Source: UBA5429 sp942493315
GTDB lineage: Bacteria > Bacteroidota > Bacteroidia > Bacteroidales > WCHB1-69
Direction of reading: 5' to 3'
Length of the DNA: 64,000 bases
Assembly: GCA_942493315.1 (NCBI GenBank)
Contig: OW818690.1
Coordinates: 2,232,001 to 2,296,000 of the forward strand
Of the stretch, positions 50,380 through 59,840 are shown piece after piece. The first letter of the stretch is position 1; each line of letters starts with the position of its first letter. The notes beneath the pieces are model-generated. The model saw only the letters and a list, made by a program, of their open reading frames with translations, was not told where the DNA came from and did not search any database. The translations under genes were made by a program, and so were the position numbers.

Positions 50380-52704
50380 ATGATAAACTTTAAAAAAATA
50401 ATATTTTTGTTTTTTCTTATCTTTGTATTATCCATCACAAAGATTGTAGCTCAATTTGATACGTTGTTTTGGTTTGCTGCTCCCGAAGTAGCACAATCAA
50501 ATATGGAGTTTGACAGACCCATTTATATTTGGGTATCCTCTTCAGATTCACCTAGTCAAGTTACAATATCTCAACCTGCCAATAGTAGTTTTACTCCTAT
50601 TGTAGTATATTTAGCAGCACATTCAACTCAATTTGTTGATTTAACACTTTGGATAGACCAGATTGAAACGAAACCGGCCAATCAAATTTTAGATTATGGT
50701 ATTAAAGTCTCTTCAACAAATCCAATCAATGCCTACTATGAAGTGGTGAGTTTACAGTGTTTATGTAGCCCTGAAATTTATGTTTTTAAAGGGGAAAATA
50801 GTTTGGGAACACATTTTCTCATTCCTATGCAAAACTTTCTGAATAATGCAAATAGTGCTACATATTTACCTGTTCCGTATAGTTCTATTGTAATTGTAGC
50901 TACAGAAAACAATACAAATGTGACCATTACACCGACTACTAACGTTGTGGGACATAATGCCAATATACCCTATACAATCACCTTAAATGAAGGTCAAACC
51001 TATTCTGCAACAGCAACGAGTCAATTATCATCACAACATTTAAGTGGATCTTTGGTAACATCTGATAAACCAATTGCCATTACCATTAATGATGATTTGA
51101 TTTATGGTGGACCTTTTGGTACATGTGCCGATGCTGCCGGTGATCAAATTATACCCATGAACAGAATTGGAACAAAATATATTGTAGTGAGAGGTTTTTT
51201 GACTGTACCTTACGATAAAGTATTTATTTTGGCTACTCAAAATAATACAATTATTCAAGTAAATGGTACCACTGTATCTACTATAGATAGTGGGCAAACC
51301 TACATGTATAGCATGAATACAACAGAAGCCATTTATATTGAAGCATCTAATCCTGTTTATACTTTACAATTATCGGGTTTTGGATGTGAAATCGGAAACT
51401 GTTTAGTTCCTCAAATTGAGTGCACCGGTTCAAATGCTGTTACTTTTGTAAGATCAACTTCTGATCCTTTACATTTAATGTTTATTGTTCCGGCAGGAAG
51501 TGAAGATGATTTTCTGGTAAATGGAAATAGCTCCCTTATTAATGCCTCTCAATTTTCATTTGTCCCGGGAACTGCAAATAGTTGGAAATATGCCAAAATA
51601 ACATATACTACTACACAAATACCAACAGATGTTTCTACTACAATCACAAATAGTACAGAAAGATTCCATTTAGGATATATTCATGGAACACCAAATAATG
51701 GTTGCAGATTTGGATTTTTCTCAGATTTTGGAAAATATGAATTGGAAATAGTAGCCAATGGAGATCATTTTTGCTTAGGAGATACCCTTCAATTAAGTGT
51801 TTCAACCATCAATAGTGCCACTTATTTATGGAATGGCCCGGATGAATTTTCTTCCAATTTTCAAAATACACAAGTGAATACATTGAATTACAACAATGAA
51901 GGTTTATATATTGTAAATGGTGATATTGGGAGTTGTGTTGTGGAACCGGACTCAATATACATTTATATTTTTCCTTCCCCTTCAGTTGAAATCGATCCTG
52001 CATTTTCTGAAATTTGCTTAGGTGAATCTATTTCTTTAGAAGCCTCAGGAGCGATCAACTATGTTTGGAGCACTTTAGAAACAACCCAAACAATCGATGT
52101 TTCACCGATTACCAATGAAAATTATTACGTAATGGGTAAGGATGAAAATAATTGCAAAGACACTGCTATGGCACAAATTACCGTTAAACCGCTTCCGGAA
52201 TTAACGATTTCACCCAATCCGGTTACTATTTTTGATGGTGATATAATTACCCTTTATGTGTTTTCTGATCTTCCAAATACAGATTTTCTGTGGTCAACCG
52301 GATCGATAAACAATAATATAACCGTTTCTCCAACATCTATTACGAATTATCAGGTAACCGGAGTCTCCGATGGGTGCAGTTCAACTACAGAAGTTACCGT
52401 AAAAGTTAAATTGACCCATTTTCAAGAATGTACCATTTATATGCCCAATAGTTTTACCCCAGATAATGATGGCTTAAATGATATTTTAATTCCCAAAATG
52501 TTCAATGCTGAAATCGTATCGTTTACTATTTTTAACCGTTGGGGACAAAAGATTTTTGAATCCAACCGATCCGATTATGGTTGGGATGGTACCTATTTAG
52601 GACAACCGGCTCTTGAAGATACTTACGGCTATCGGATCCGGTACATTCAGGCAGACACCGGCGAACTCAAACAAATAGTCGGAGCAGTGAGTTTGATTAG
52701 GTAA
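50380..52704 (+). CDS. IgGFc-binding-like surface protein, tandem paralogue
   Basis: The 774-residue protein repeats the N-terminal half of its upstream neighbour almost phrase for phrase (FDTLFWFAAPEVAQSNMEFD, YYEVVSLQCLCSPEIYVFKG, GCRFGFFSDFGKYELEIVANGDHFCLGDTLQL), which shows recent duplication. The distal half is instead like that of the gene at 42318: Ig-like units with GAINYVWSTLETTQTIDVSP and LPELTISPNPVTIFDGDIITLYV, then the gliding C-terminus (IYMPNSFTPDNDGLNDILIP). It therefore looks like a mosaic of the two other paralogues. T9SS export is expected. It converges on the GT11 gene 6 bases away without an obvious terminator. Confidence 0.87.
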   Translation: MINFKKIIFLFFLIFVLSITKIVAQFDTLFWFAAPEVAQSNMEFDRPIYIWVSSSDSPSQVTISQPANSSFTPIVVYLAAHSTQFVDLTLWIDQIETKPANQILDYGIKVSSTNPINAYYEVVSLQCLCSPEIYVFKGENSLGTHFLIPMQNFLNNANSATYLPVPYSSIVIVATENNTNVTITPTTNVVGHNANIPYTITLNEGQTYSATATSQLSSQHLSGSLVTSDKPIAITINDDLIYGGPFGTCADAAGDQIIPMNRIGTKYIVVRGFLTVPYDKVFILATQNNTIIQVNGTTVSTIDSGQTYMYSMNTTEAIYIEASNPVYTLQLSGFGCEIGNCLVPQIECTGSNAVTFVRSTSDPLHLMFIVPAGSEDDFLVNGNSSLINASQFSFVPGTANSWKYAKITYTTTQIPTDVSTTITNSTERFHLGYIHGTPNNGCRFGFFSDFGKYELEIVANGDHFCLGDTLQLSVSTINSATYLWNGPDEFSSNFQNTQVNTLNYNNEGLYIVNGDIGSCVVEPDSIYIYIFPSPSVEIDPAFSEICLGESISLEASGAINYVWSTLETTQTIDVSPITNENYYVMGKDENNCKDTAMAQITVKPLPELTISPNPVTIFDGDIITLYVFSDLPNTDFLWSTGSINNNITVSPTSITNYQVTGVSDGCSSTTEVTVKVKLTHFQECTIYMPNSFTPDNDGLNDILIPKMFNAEIVSFTIFNRWGQKIFESNRSDYGWDGTYLGQPALEDTYGYRIRYIQADTGELKQIVGAVSLIR

Positions 52705-52710
52705 GTGGGT

Positions 52711-53601
52711 TTATTGAATTTGAACTAAAGTCATATCATTACGTGTTGGCTGGGTTTGAAAATCGAGATTACTCGCAAAACCGAGCCAATGTTTAGGTGC
52801 ATAAATCTCAATTTTGTTTTTCATAAAATAGCTTCCCCACCAACTAAATGAAGATGCAGAAATAACAGCTCCATTACATTGTGTCATTAACGCAAAATCC
52901 ACAAAAAAATCATTACTTAAAACCTTGTAATAGCTTAATTGGTTTATAAACTCAAATTTTTCCAAATTCTTTTCATTAGAAAGAATATAAAATACAATTT
53001 GATCTTTATATTTGATTTCCAATTCTTTACAACATTGTTCGAAATAGGAGATTGGCAATATGGTAGGTTTTCCCATAATAGTAAAATTGTGATAATCTCC
53101 CAATCTTAAATGAACAAATACTTTTAATTTATCCTGATCCAATGAACTGATTTCTGATGCCTGATCTCTATATTTAGGTTTAATGATCAATCTTTCAGCG
53201 TCTTCTTTGTTAAAAAAAGCATCACTTTGCGCGTAAAAAGTGGGTAAATAAATAATATTTTTAAATAGCCCTTTGGTTATAAAATATTCAGTTGTTTCTT
53301 TTTCATATAGCTCAAATAAGATCTCTTTTTTGATGGAACAAGTACTGATGATTCTAAGTTTGGATGCTATTTTTAAAATAATATTTCTTAAAATTCTGTT
53401 TAATATAATTCTATGAAATCTATTTTCTCTCTTGATAAACATGATGTTTTGGAAGCAATCATCTTCAAAACATTTTTTCAAATTCTGAAATCCAATGAGA
53501 ACTATTTTTTCATTTTTCCCTCTTTCAGATTCCAGTTTTTTACAAAAAAGGTATTGGAACAGTTGATTTCCAAACTGACCGGATGCAATTGATATGATCA
53601 T
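52711..53601 (-). CDS. Family 11 glycosyltransferase (alpha-1,2-fucosyltransferase-like)
   Basis: The 296-residue protein opens with IISIASGQFGNQLFQYLFCK, the GGLGNQLFQYA-type start of GT11, has the donor motif as HLRLGDY (about residues 164-170; usual form HxRRGDY), YILSNE and the terminal FVDFALMTQCNGAVISASSFSWWGSYF. GT11 enzymes transfer fucose from GDP-fucose in alpha-1,2 linkage onto surface glycans. The second Arg of the motif is Leu here, which might alter donor binding. It follows the DUF268 gene by 11 bases. Confidence 0.87.
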   Translation of the reverse strand: MIISIASGQFGNQLFQYLFCKKLESERGKNEKIVLIGFQNLKKCFEDDCFQNIMFIKRENRFHRIILNRILRNIILKIASKLRIISTCSIKKEILFELYEKETTEYFITKGLFKNIIYLPTFYAQSDAFFNKEDAERLIIKPKYRDQASEISSLDQDKLKVFVHLRLGDYHNFTIMGKPTILPISYFEQCCKELEIKYKDQIVFYILSNEKNLEKFEFINQLSYYKVLSNDFFVDFALMTQCNGAVISASSFSWWGSYFMKNKIEIYAPKHWLGFASNLDFQTQPTRNDMTLVQIQ

Positions 53602-53612
53602 TGTAATGAATA

Positions 53613-54425
53613 TTATTTTTTAATTAATTCAAAAATTCCACAACCAAATCTACATTTAAAATTGTTAATCAATCCTTCGTGATAATCAACATTTTCAAAA
53701 AATTTATTTTTATCATTGATATATGAAAACTTTTGAATTTCAAAATCTGGACTTAAAATGTCAATTAAATATTGAATAGAAAATATTCTATGTGCATGAA
53801 ATTCAATACATTGAGCGCCAATAGGAACAGAAAGATAAAACTGTGCACCACTTTTAAGCATATTAGTCATGTTTTTTAAACCGATTTCATGTCCATAATA
53901 ATTGATTGGATCACCATATCGACCCAATCCAAAATGTTCTAAAGTATGAAGACAAGAAAGAGATTCAAGGTTTGAAAATTGCTCGGTTTTTTTGGAATCC
54001 ATGATATCCATTTGAATAAACTCAATATTTTTATTATTTATATCCAAAGGTCTGATATCAAAAACATGAATTTTCCGGTATGAAGCAACATGAGCTACAA
54101 AAGATTGAATGGAACTTCCAATATCGTAATGTTTCTCAGGATTATTTTTACAAACTTGTTGAGCCACATATAAATCTTGCCAGAAATAGTGATGAGACAA
54201 ACTTCCTGCACTATCATTGAGATCATTATATTGTGCATTTAAATTCTTTATAGGAAATATATTTTTTTTATTTTGTCCGGCTTGTTTGATAAATTTCCTT
54301 TTTTGATTTAAAAGTTTAAAAAAGCTGAATGGGGAATTAATTCTTACTGTAAAACCAAGCCCGGTTAAAAGTTCAAATTTGGAAAATAAAATGTTCAACC
54401 CTTTTGTAAAGTAATATAATTTCAT
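53613..54425 (-). CDS. DUF268 family protein (methyltransferase-like fold)
   Basis: The 270-residue protein shows HHYFWQDLYVAQQVCKNNPEKHYDIGSSIQSFVAHVA, VFDIRPLDI, LSCLHTLEHFGLGRYGDPINYYGH and FYLSVPIGAQCIEFHAHRIFSI, the DUF268 pattern. The fold resembles a SAM methyltransferase (YDIGSS as a motif I-like turn, LSCLHTLEH as motif IV), and the family is found in polysaccharide clusters. No activity is established. A TACTTTTG box is upstream. Confidence 0.8.
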   Translation of the reverse strand: MKLYYFTKGLNILFSKFELLTGLGFTVRINSPFSFFKLLNQKRKFIKQAGQNKKNIFPIKNLNAQYNDLNDSAGSLSHHYFWQDLYVAQQVCKNNPEKHYDIGSSIQSFVAHVASYRKIHVFDIRPLDINNKNIEFIQMDIMDSKKTEQFSNLESLSCLHTLEHFGLGRYGDPINYYGHEIGLKNMTNMLKSGAQFYLSVPIGAQCIEFHAHRIFSIQYLIDILSPDFEIQKFSYINDKNKFFENVDYHEGLINNFKCRFGCGIFELIKK

Positions 54426-54443
54426 AAAACTAAATATTTATTG

Positions 54444-54451
54444 CAAAAGTA
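54444..54451 (-). promoter_or_regulatory. -7 box (TACTTTTG) for the DUF268/GT11 pair
   Basis: Minus-strand TAnnTTTG match 19 bases before the ATG at 54425. Confidence 0.65.
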
Positions 54452-54563
54452 TATAAAAATACATTTTAAAAATCATATTGTAAACAAAAACTTAATTAAA
54501 TTGAATATTTTATTTTTGTTTATAGAATATCAAATTCATAAAATTTTATTTTAAAAAAAATAG

Positions 54564-54571
54564 TATTTTTG
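54564..54571 (+). promoter_or_regulatory. -7 box (TATTTTTG) for the FkbM-glycosyltransferase run
   Basis: TAnnTTTG match. Transcription would begin near 54577, almost on the first ATG at 54579, which favours translation from the ATG at 54615. Confidence 0.6.
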
Positions 54572-54614
54572 CTTAATAATGATAAAAAATCTCGTACTAA
54601 TAAAATCTAAAGTA

Positions 54615-55418
54615 ATGAAAAAAAATTTTTTAAAAAAAATGATCATTTCAATGTTGGGAAGAAAAATGTTTCAAAAGTTGTTTGAAAAGATTAATTTTAT
54701 TTCACTTTTAGGAATGAATATTGGAGGAGGCCAAGACGCTGATAAAAGTGGAGAGAAAAAGGCAATAATGTATATTAATAAATTTTTTAAATCACAATCA
54801 AAAATAACAGTGTTTGATGTTGGCGCAAATAAAGGACAATACGCAACACTATTAAATATGGTTTTTAAAGAAAAAGCTCAGATATATTCATTCGAGCCCA
54901 GCAAGAATACATTTAAAGAACTAAATGAAACTATTTGCGATTTTAAAAATATTGAAATTTTTAATTTTGGATTTGGAAATGAATCTCAAAAAATTGAGCT
55001 ATATACCAATGCACAAGGATCAGGACTAGCAAGTCTATATAAAAGAAGATTAGATCACTTTAAAATTAATATGGATAAATGTGAAGTCATTGATATTAAA
55101 ACAATTGATGATTTTTGTATAGAAAAAAACATAAATCAAATACATTTTTTAAAGCTAGATGTGGAAGGTCATGAATTCAAGGTACTTGAAGGTGCAAAAA
55201 GAATGTTGAAATCAGGGTCTATTGATTTTATTCAATTTGAATTTGGTGGTTGTAATATTGATTCCAGGACATTTTTTCAAGATTTTTTCTATTTGTTAAA
55301 TGATCAATATACAATATTTCGAATTCTTAAAAATGGTCTCTATCCAATTCATGAATATAAAGAAATTTATGAAGCATTTTTGACAACCAATTATCTTGCT
55401 CAAAAGAAAAATAATTAA
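54615..55418 (+). CDS. FkbM-family methyltransferase
   Basis: The product (about 267 residues from the chosen start) has FkbM motifs: ITVFDVGANKGQYATLLNMVFK (motif I), YSFEPSKNTFKELNE, and the diagnostic KLDVEGHEFKVLEGAKRMLKSG. The family O-methylates sugars and polyketides, and in this context a glycan is the likely substrate. The frame is open to an ATG at 54579, but that lies within 8 bases of the -7 box, so I chose the ATG 12 codons later (MKKNFLKKMI). It is the first of four plus-strand glycan genes. Confidence 0.82.
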   Translation: MKKNFLKKMIISMLGRKMFQKLFEKINFISLLGMNIGGGQDADKSGEKKAIMYINKFFKSQSKITVFDVGANKGQYATLLNMVFKEKAQIYSFEPSKNTFKELNETICDFKNIEIFNFGFGNESQKIELYTNAQGSGLASLYKRRLDHFKINMDKCEVIDIKTIDDFCIEKNINQIHFLKLDVEGHEFKVLEGAKRMLKSGSIDFIQFEFGGCNIDSRTFFQDFFYLLNDQYTIFRILKNGLYPIHEYKEIYEAFLTTNYLAQKKNN

Positions 55419-55447
55419 AGAAATTTATAAATTTTTTGTTTAAAAAA

Positions 55448-56371
55448 ATGGCATTTGATATTCCGATTTTATTTGTAATTTTTAACCGACCTGATACAAC
55501 GGAACAAGTTTTTCAGGAGATCAGAAAGCAGCAACCTCAATTTTTGTATGTGGCAGCAGATGGTCCCAGACCTAACAGACCGGATGATATTGAAAAATGT
55601 CAAATAACACGATCCATTATTGACCAAATTGACTGGGAATGTGAATTAAAAACATGGTATAGAGATGAAAATTTGGGTTGTGGAAAAGCTGTATTTTCTG
55701 CAATTACATGGTTTTTTGATCAAGTTGAGATGGGAATTGTCCTGGAAGATGATTGTATGCCTAATCCTGATTTTTTTCCCTATTGTAAAGATCTTTTGTT
55801 TAAATACAAAGATGTTGATCAGATTAAATGGATTTCAGGTAATAATTGCAATATAAAAAGTTCAAAAACAGACGCATCTTACTATTTTTCAGCCTATAAT
55901 CATGTTTGGGGATGGGCTTCTTGGAGAAGAGTATGGAATGATTACCATTTTGAAGTGTCAGACTTTAAAAAAAATCAAATTTATAAAAAAATTGATCACT
56001 ATTTTTTTACCTTATCTGAAAGATTATTCTGGAAAAACAGATATGAAATAATGGCTCATAAAAAAGTAAGAGATAAAAGAAAAATTAGTGCTTGGGATTA
56101 TCAATCAACATTTTCTATTTGGATGAAAGAGGGGGTTTCCATTATGCCTCAATCCAATTTAATTACGAATATTGGATTTGGAGTAGATTCTACTCATACT
56201 TTTAATAATAAACTTCAATTTAAAAATGAATCAATTTTACCCATTCATCATAATAATATTATAGAAATTGATCATGAAGCAGATCAATTATTTTATAAAA
56301 ATATTATTTATAAACCTCTTTGGAAGTACCCATTATTATGGATAAAAACATGGATAGAAAAGATAATTTGA
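55448..56371 (+). CDS. Glycosyltransferase (GT-A fold, nucleotide-diphospho-sugar type)
   Basis: The product (307 residues from the ATG) begins DIPILFVIFNRPDTTEQVFQEIRKQQPQFLYVAADGPR, with WYRDENLGCGKAVFSAITWFF, the acidic GIVLEDDCMPNPDFFPY and NHVWGWASWRRVWNDY. This pattern is common in Bacteroidota and cyanobacterial glycosyltransferases acting on surface polymers. The DD in LEDDC is the probable metal-binding pair. The upstream TTG extension adds only four residues and I dropped it. Confidence 0.82.
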   Translation: MAFDIPILFVIFNRPDTTEQVFQEIRKQQPQFLYVAADGPRPNRPDDIEKCQITRSIIDQIDWECELKTWYRDENLGCGKAVFSAITWFFDQVEMGIVLEDDCMPNPDFFPYCKDLLFKYKDVDQIKWISGNNCNIKSSKTDASYYFSAYNHVWGWASWRRVWNDYHFEVSDFKKNQIYKKIDHYFFTLSERLFWKNRYEIMAHKKVRDKRKISAWDYQSTFSIWMKEGVSIMPQSNLITNIGFGVDSTHTFNNKLQFKNESILPIHHNNIIEIDHEADQLFYKNIIYKPLWKYPLLWIKTWIEKII

Positions 56372-56412
56372 TAAGACCTTATACAATAATAAACTTTAAA
56401 CAAAATATTACC

Positions 56413-57138
56413 ATGTTTAAATTCTTTCATAAATTTTATCTCAAACAAAGATTTTTCCCTAATTGGGTAAGCATTTTTATTAATCCTTTTTTTTATCCCA
56501 GATATTATTTACTCCAAAAAATCAAGAAGTTTGCACCTCAATTACATGGAAATCTTTTAGATTTTGGTTGTGGCGCAAAACCTTATGAATCTTTGTTTGT
56601 AAACGTTTCTAAGTATATTGGAACTGATGTGGAAAATGAATCTCATGATCATTCTAATGAAAATATTGATGTCTATTATGATGGAACTACATTGCCTTTT
56701 GAAAATGAATCTTTTGATTCTATTTTTTCTTCTGAAGTATTAGAACATGTTCCAAATATAGAAAAAACACTAAAAGAATTGAATAGAATCCTTAAAAAAG
56801 ATGGTCAAATTTTAATTACAATCCCATTTTCTTTTCCGGAACATGAAATGCCTTATGATTTTAGAAGATTAACAGTGGGTGGTATCAAACAAATACTGGA
56901 AGATCACGGATTTGAAATCATTCAAGCAGAAAAATACGGATCGTATCAAAAAGTTGTTAATCAACTTATAATAATGTATATACATGATTTGATTTACGGC
57001 AAAAATAGATTTATTAATCTTTTTTTAAATTTTATATTTATTTTTCCTATTCAACTGATCTCATTGCTTTTAACCCCTTTATGTGTGAGAAATAGATCCT
57101 TATATTTTGGATCCATCGTTTTAGCTAGAAAAAAATAA
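56413..57138 (+). CDS. Class I SAM-dependent methyltransferase (type 11)
   Basis: The product (241 residues from the ATG) has motif I GNLLDFGCGAKPYE, IGTDVENESHDHSN, motif IV SFDSIFSSEVLEHVPNIEKTLKELNRILKKDGQILITIPF and PYDFRRLTVGGIKQILEDHGFE, usual for sugar methyltransferases in glycan clusters. The frame is open back to a TTG inside the previous gene; I prefer the ATG at 56413, which clears the upstream stop by 41 bases. An ATG at 56338 is a second possibility. Confidence 0.78.
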   Translation: MFKFFHKFYLKQRFFPNWVSIFINPFFYPRYYLLQKIKKFAPQLHGNLLDFGCGAKPYESLFVNVSKYIGTDVENESHDHSNENIDVYYDGTTLPFENESFDSIFSSEVLEHVPNIEKTLKELNRILKKDGQILITIPFSFPEHEMPYDFRRLTVGGIKQILEDHGFEIIQAEKYGSYQKVVNQLIIMYIHDLIYGKNRFINLFLNFIFIFPIQLISLLLTPLCVRNRSLYFGSIVLARKK

Positions 57139-57149
57139 ACCCAAATACC

Positions 57150-58304
57150 ATGAACATCTTAATTATCCACAATTATTACAGTATTCAAGGAGGAGAGGAG
57201 AGTGTTGTTGCATTCCAAAAAAAACTATTGGAAGAGAAAGGACATCAAGTGGAGCTATATACCCGCAACTATCACGAGATGAAGGATTGGAGATTTGGAA
57301 AAGTAGGGGGAATGTTTACTTCCGTCTATAATAAAAAATCTTTTGATGATCTGGAAGAAATTCTGGATCAGTTTATGCCGGAAGTGGCTATTTTACATAA
57401 TCTTTATCCGATTATTTCTCCTGCCATAATTCCATTTCTGAAGGAAAAAGGAGTAAGAGTGTATCAGGTAGTTCACAATTATAGATTGTTTTGTCCTATA
57501 GGAATTTTTTATAACAAACATCGAATTTGTCATAAGTGTTTACATGCCGGGAGAGAATGGAACTGCTTGATTCATAATTGTAATAAATCAATTTTAGGAA
57601 GTTTTTCTTTTGCATTCCGTGCTTTTTTAGTTAGAAAATTGAACTATTTTAAACAAGTATCCAAATTTTTAGTGTTATCTGATTTTCAGAAACAGATGAT
57701 TCTTAAAAGTGATTTGGGCACTATTCCTATCGAAATTATTCCCAATTCAATCTCAGTAAAAAAACAGTTATCTTTGGAAGATGTAGATCTTAAAACAAAA
57801 CAAAACATTGGCTTCGTTGGGCGTTTAACAAAAGAGAAAGGATTCGATGATTTTATCGATATAGCAAAAAAAATGCCTCATTATACTTTTTGTGTAGCCG
57901 GTGATCATTCCAAATTAGATCCTAAAATGAAATGCCCCAAAAATCTTCATTTTGAAGGAATATTAACTCATGACGAGCTTTCTGATTTTTATCAAAAATG
58001 TAGAGTGATTCTTTTTTTAAGTCACTGGTATGAAGGTTTTCCAATGGTCCTTCTAGAAGCCATGCACTACTACACTCCATTAATAGTTACTAATTTAGGG
58101 GTTATGCCGGAAGTGATTCAACATAATGTCAATGGATATGTAGTGAAAGCCGGTGATTTAGATTCTATACAAAAACATGTAGAAATGATATTTGAAGATG
58201 ATTCCCAGTATATTGAATTTATCAAAAATGGCAAAAAACGGGCTGAAGAGTTTTACTCCACAGAACGCTATTATGAAAGGTTGATGTTGGCGATCTCAAA
58301 TTAA
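57150..58304 (+). CDS. Family 4 glycosyltransferase
   Basis: The 384-residue GT-B enzyme begins ILIIHNYYSIQGGEESVVAFQKKLLEEKGH (glycine-rich acceptor loop), carries CHKCLHAGREWNCLIHNC, a Cys cluster seen in related polysaccharide transferases, and the donor half with IGFVGRLTKEKGFDDFIDIAKKM and the EX7E motif in SHWYEGFPMVLLEAMHY. Retaining transfer of a nucleotide sugar onto a surface glycan is likely; donor unknown. It ends the cluster 1 base before a convergent gene. Confidence 0.88.
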   Translation: MNILIIHNYYSIQGGEESVVAFQKKLLEEKGHQVELYTRNYHEMKDWRFGKVGGMFTSVYNKKSFDDLEEILDQFMPEVAILHNLYPIISPAIIPFLKEKGVRVYQVVHNYRLFCPIGIFYNKHRICHKCLHAGREWNCLIHNCNKSILGSFSFAFRAFLVRKLNYFKQVSKFLVLSDFQKQMILKSDLGTIPIEIIPNSISVKKQLSLEDVDLKTKQNIGFVGRLTKEKGFDDFIDIAKKMPHYTFCVAGDHSKLDPKMKCPKNLHFEGILTHDELSDFYQKCRVILFLSHWYEGFPMVLLEAMHYYTPLIVTNLGVMPEVIQHNVNGYVVKAGDLDSIQKHVEMIFEDDSQYIEFIKNGKKRAEEFYSTERYYERLMLAISN

Positions 58305-58305
58305 T

Positions 58306-59700
58306 TTATTGCAAAATAATTTTTCTTGTTTCTACAATATTATTCAATGGATTAACTATTTGAACCAAGTATAAACCATTCCCACTCCAGGAACTTAAAT
58401 CAATATAGGAAAGTTGTTGATTAATCATTGATTCATAAACCACTTGTCCTAATGAATTCATTATTTTTAATCTATAATTGGTCATTAATACATAATTCCC
58501 AAAGTCAATATAAATAAAGGTAGATGTTGGATTAGGATATATTTTTATTTCATTAAATTGAAAGGGTGTAATGGATAAAGGAGTATTGATAATCATGGTA
58601 TCACAATAGCTCAATATCAAGGTGTCGATTATAGTTAAATAAGTTGTATCAATAATGGTTAAATAAGAGGTATCAACTACTGTCTCATGTATCGTTTCAA
58701 ATAAAGTATCGATTATATTAATGATGGCAACATCTGAAGTGTCAATACAACCATAATAGTTCGCAATAGCTCTGAATTCCTGATTGAAATTATAGGGTTG
58801 GATGTTATTGACAGTTAGAACTATTGAATCTGCACCGGTATATGTGTTATTTTCAGGAACATTTAACCAACCAAAATCTACAATATTGGTTTGCCAGTAT
58901 ATAGAGCTGTTAGTGTAAGTGTTTGTCGCTGAAATGACACAATCTGATCCAATATATTGAAATAATAATAATGATGATAAGGTTATAGAATTTTGACAAC
59001 CTTCATAAAGTAAAGTAATTTCATCTTTATTAAGCTCTCTATTCCAGATCCCAATATCATCAATATATCCTTTAAAACGTTGGGTATTATCATTAATTCC
59101 GCCAATATAGTTACTCATTGTTGCAGTGGTATAATTGATGCTCCCGGTCATGATTTGCTCATCCATCAAAACCCCATTTAAATAGATCCGATATCTACTT
59201 AATAATGAGTCATAAGTGCCCACAATATGATTATAAACATTAGGAATTAAAAGAGTTGTATCAAATTTGGCATAACATGGGGTTAATCCGGTATTGACAT
59301 ATTTTTGAAAATAAACGCTAGAATCCCTGATATGAAGAAAATAGGGATCTTTACCGGATTGATAGTCTCCTCTAAAAACAATTTGACCTTGCATGAGTTG
59401 AGGATTAATCCATGCAGAGATAGAAACACTGTTATTTAAATTCAAATTGGTTTGTGATGAAATGGAAATTTTAGCATTGGTTCCATTAAAATAATATGCA
59501 GCATTTTGATTTCCAAAACGATCCGGACTTAAAACTGCATTTAAAACGCTACCATTGTTGTTATTTCCTGATTCATCATTTGCGTTACCGGTAAAACTCC
59601 ACCAAGCGGCTAAGCCATTACTAGGAACATAGCCTGGTATTTGAGAAAAAATAGGTATTATTATTCCAATCAGGCAAAAAAGTGTTATTATTTTTTTCAT
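58306..59700 (-). CDS. LamG-domain protein with T9SS type A sorting domain
   Basis: The 464-residue protein has a signal peptide (MKKIITLFCLIGIIIPIFSQ), a LamG/concanavalin-like domain (about 29-215, GLAAWWSFTGNANDESGNNN, NSVSISAWINPQ, IYLNGVLMDEQIMTG, YIDDIGIWNREL), a Cys-containing Ig-like part and a linker of near-repeated TIIDTTYL units. It ends in a type A sorting domain (IKIYPNPTSTFIYIDF to RKIILQ). LamG domains commonly bind glycans. A TAAATTTG box is upstream at 59746-59753. Confidence 0.85.
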   Translation of the reverse strand: MKKIITLFCLIGIIIPIFSQIPGYVPSNGLAAWWSFTGNANDESGNNNNGSVLNAVLSPDRFGNQNAAYYFNGTNAKISISSQTNLNLNNSVSISAWINPQLMQGQIVFRGDYQSGKDPYFLHIRDSSVYFQKYVNTGLTPCYAKFDTTLLIPNVYNHIVGTYDSLLSRYRIYLNGVLMDEQIMTGSINYTTATMSNYIGGINDNTQRFKGYIDDIGIWNRELNKDEITLLYEGCQNSITLSSLLLFQYIGSDCVISATNTYTNSSIYWQTNIVDFGWLNVPENNTYTGADSIVLTVNNIQPYNFNQEFRAIANYYGCIDTSDVAIINIIDTLFETIHETVVDTSYLTIIDTTYLTIIDTLILSYCDTMIINTPLSITPFQFNEIKIYPNPTSTFIYIDFGNYVLMTNYRLKIMNSLGQVVYESMINQQLSYIDLSSWSGNGLYLVQIVNPLNNIVETRKIILQ

Positions 59701-59745
59701 TTTTCTATATATTTAAATTAGATCAGATACTTTAATTTCAAAGTA

Positions 59746-59753
59746 CAAATTTA
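59746..59753 (-). promoter_or_regulatory. -7 box (TAAATTTG) for the LamG protein
   Basis: Minus-strand TAnnTTTG match 46 bases before the ATG at 59700, divergent from the box at 59798. Confidence 0.6.
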
Positions 59754-59797
59754 CATTTTTTTTTCACATAATTGTGCATATTAAATTAATTTATTCT

Positions 59798-59805
59798 TAT
59801 ATTTG
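59798..59805 (+). promoter_or_regulatory. -7 box (TATATTTG) for the DNRLRE protein
   Basis: Exact match 35 bases before the ATG at 59841. Confidence 0.68.
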
Positions 59806-59840
59806 CAATCTCATAAAAATAACATTAATTTTATATACAC

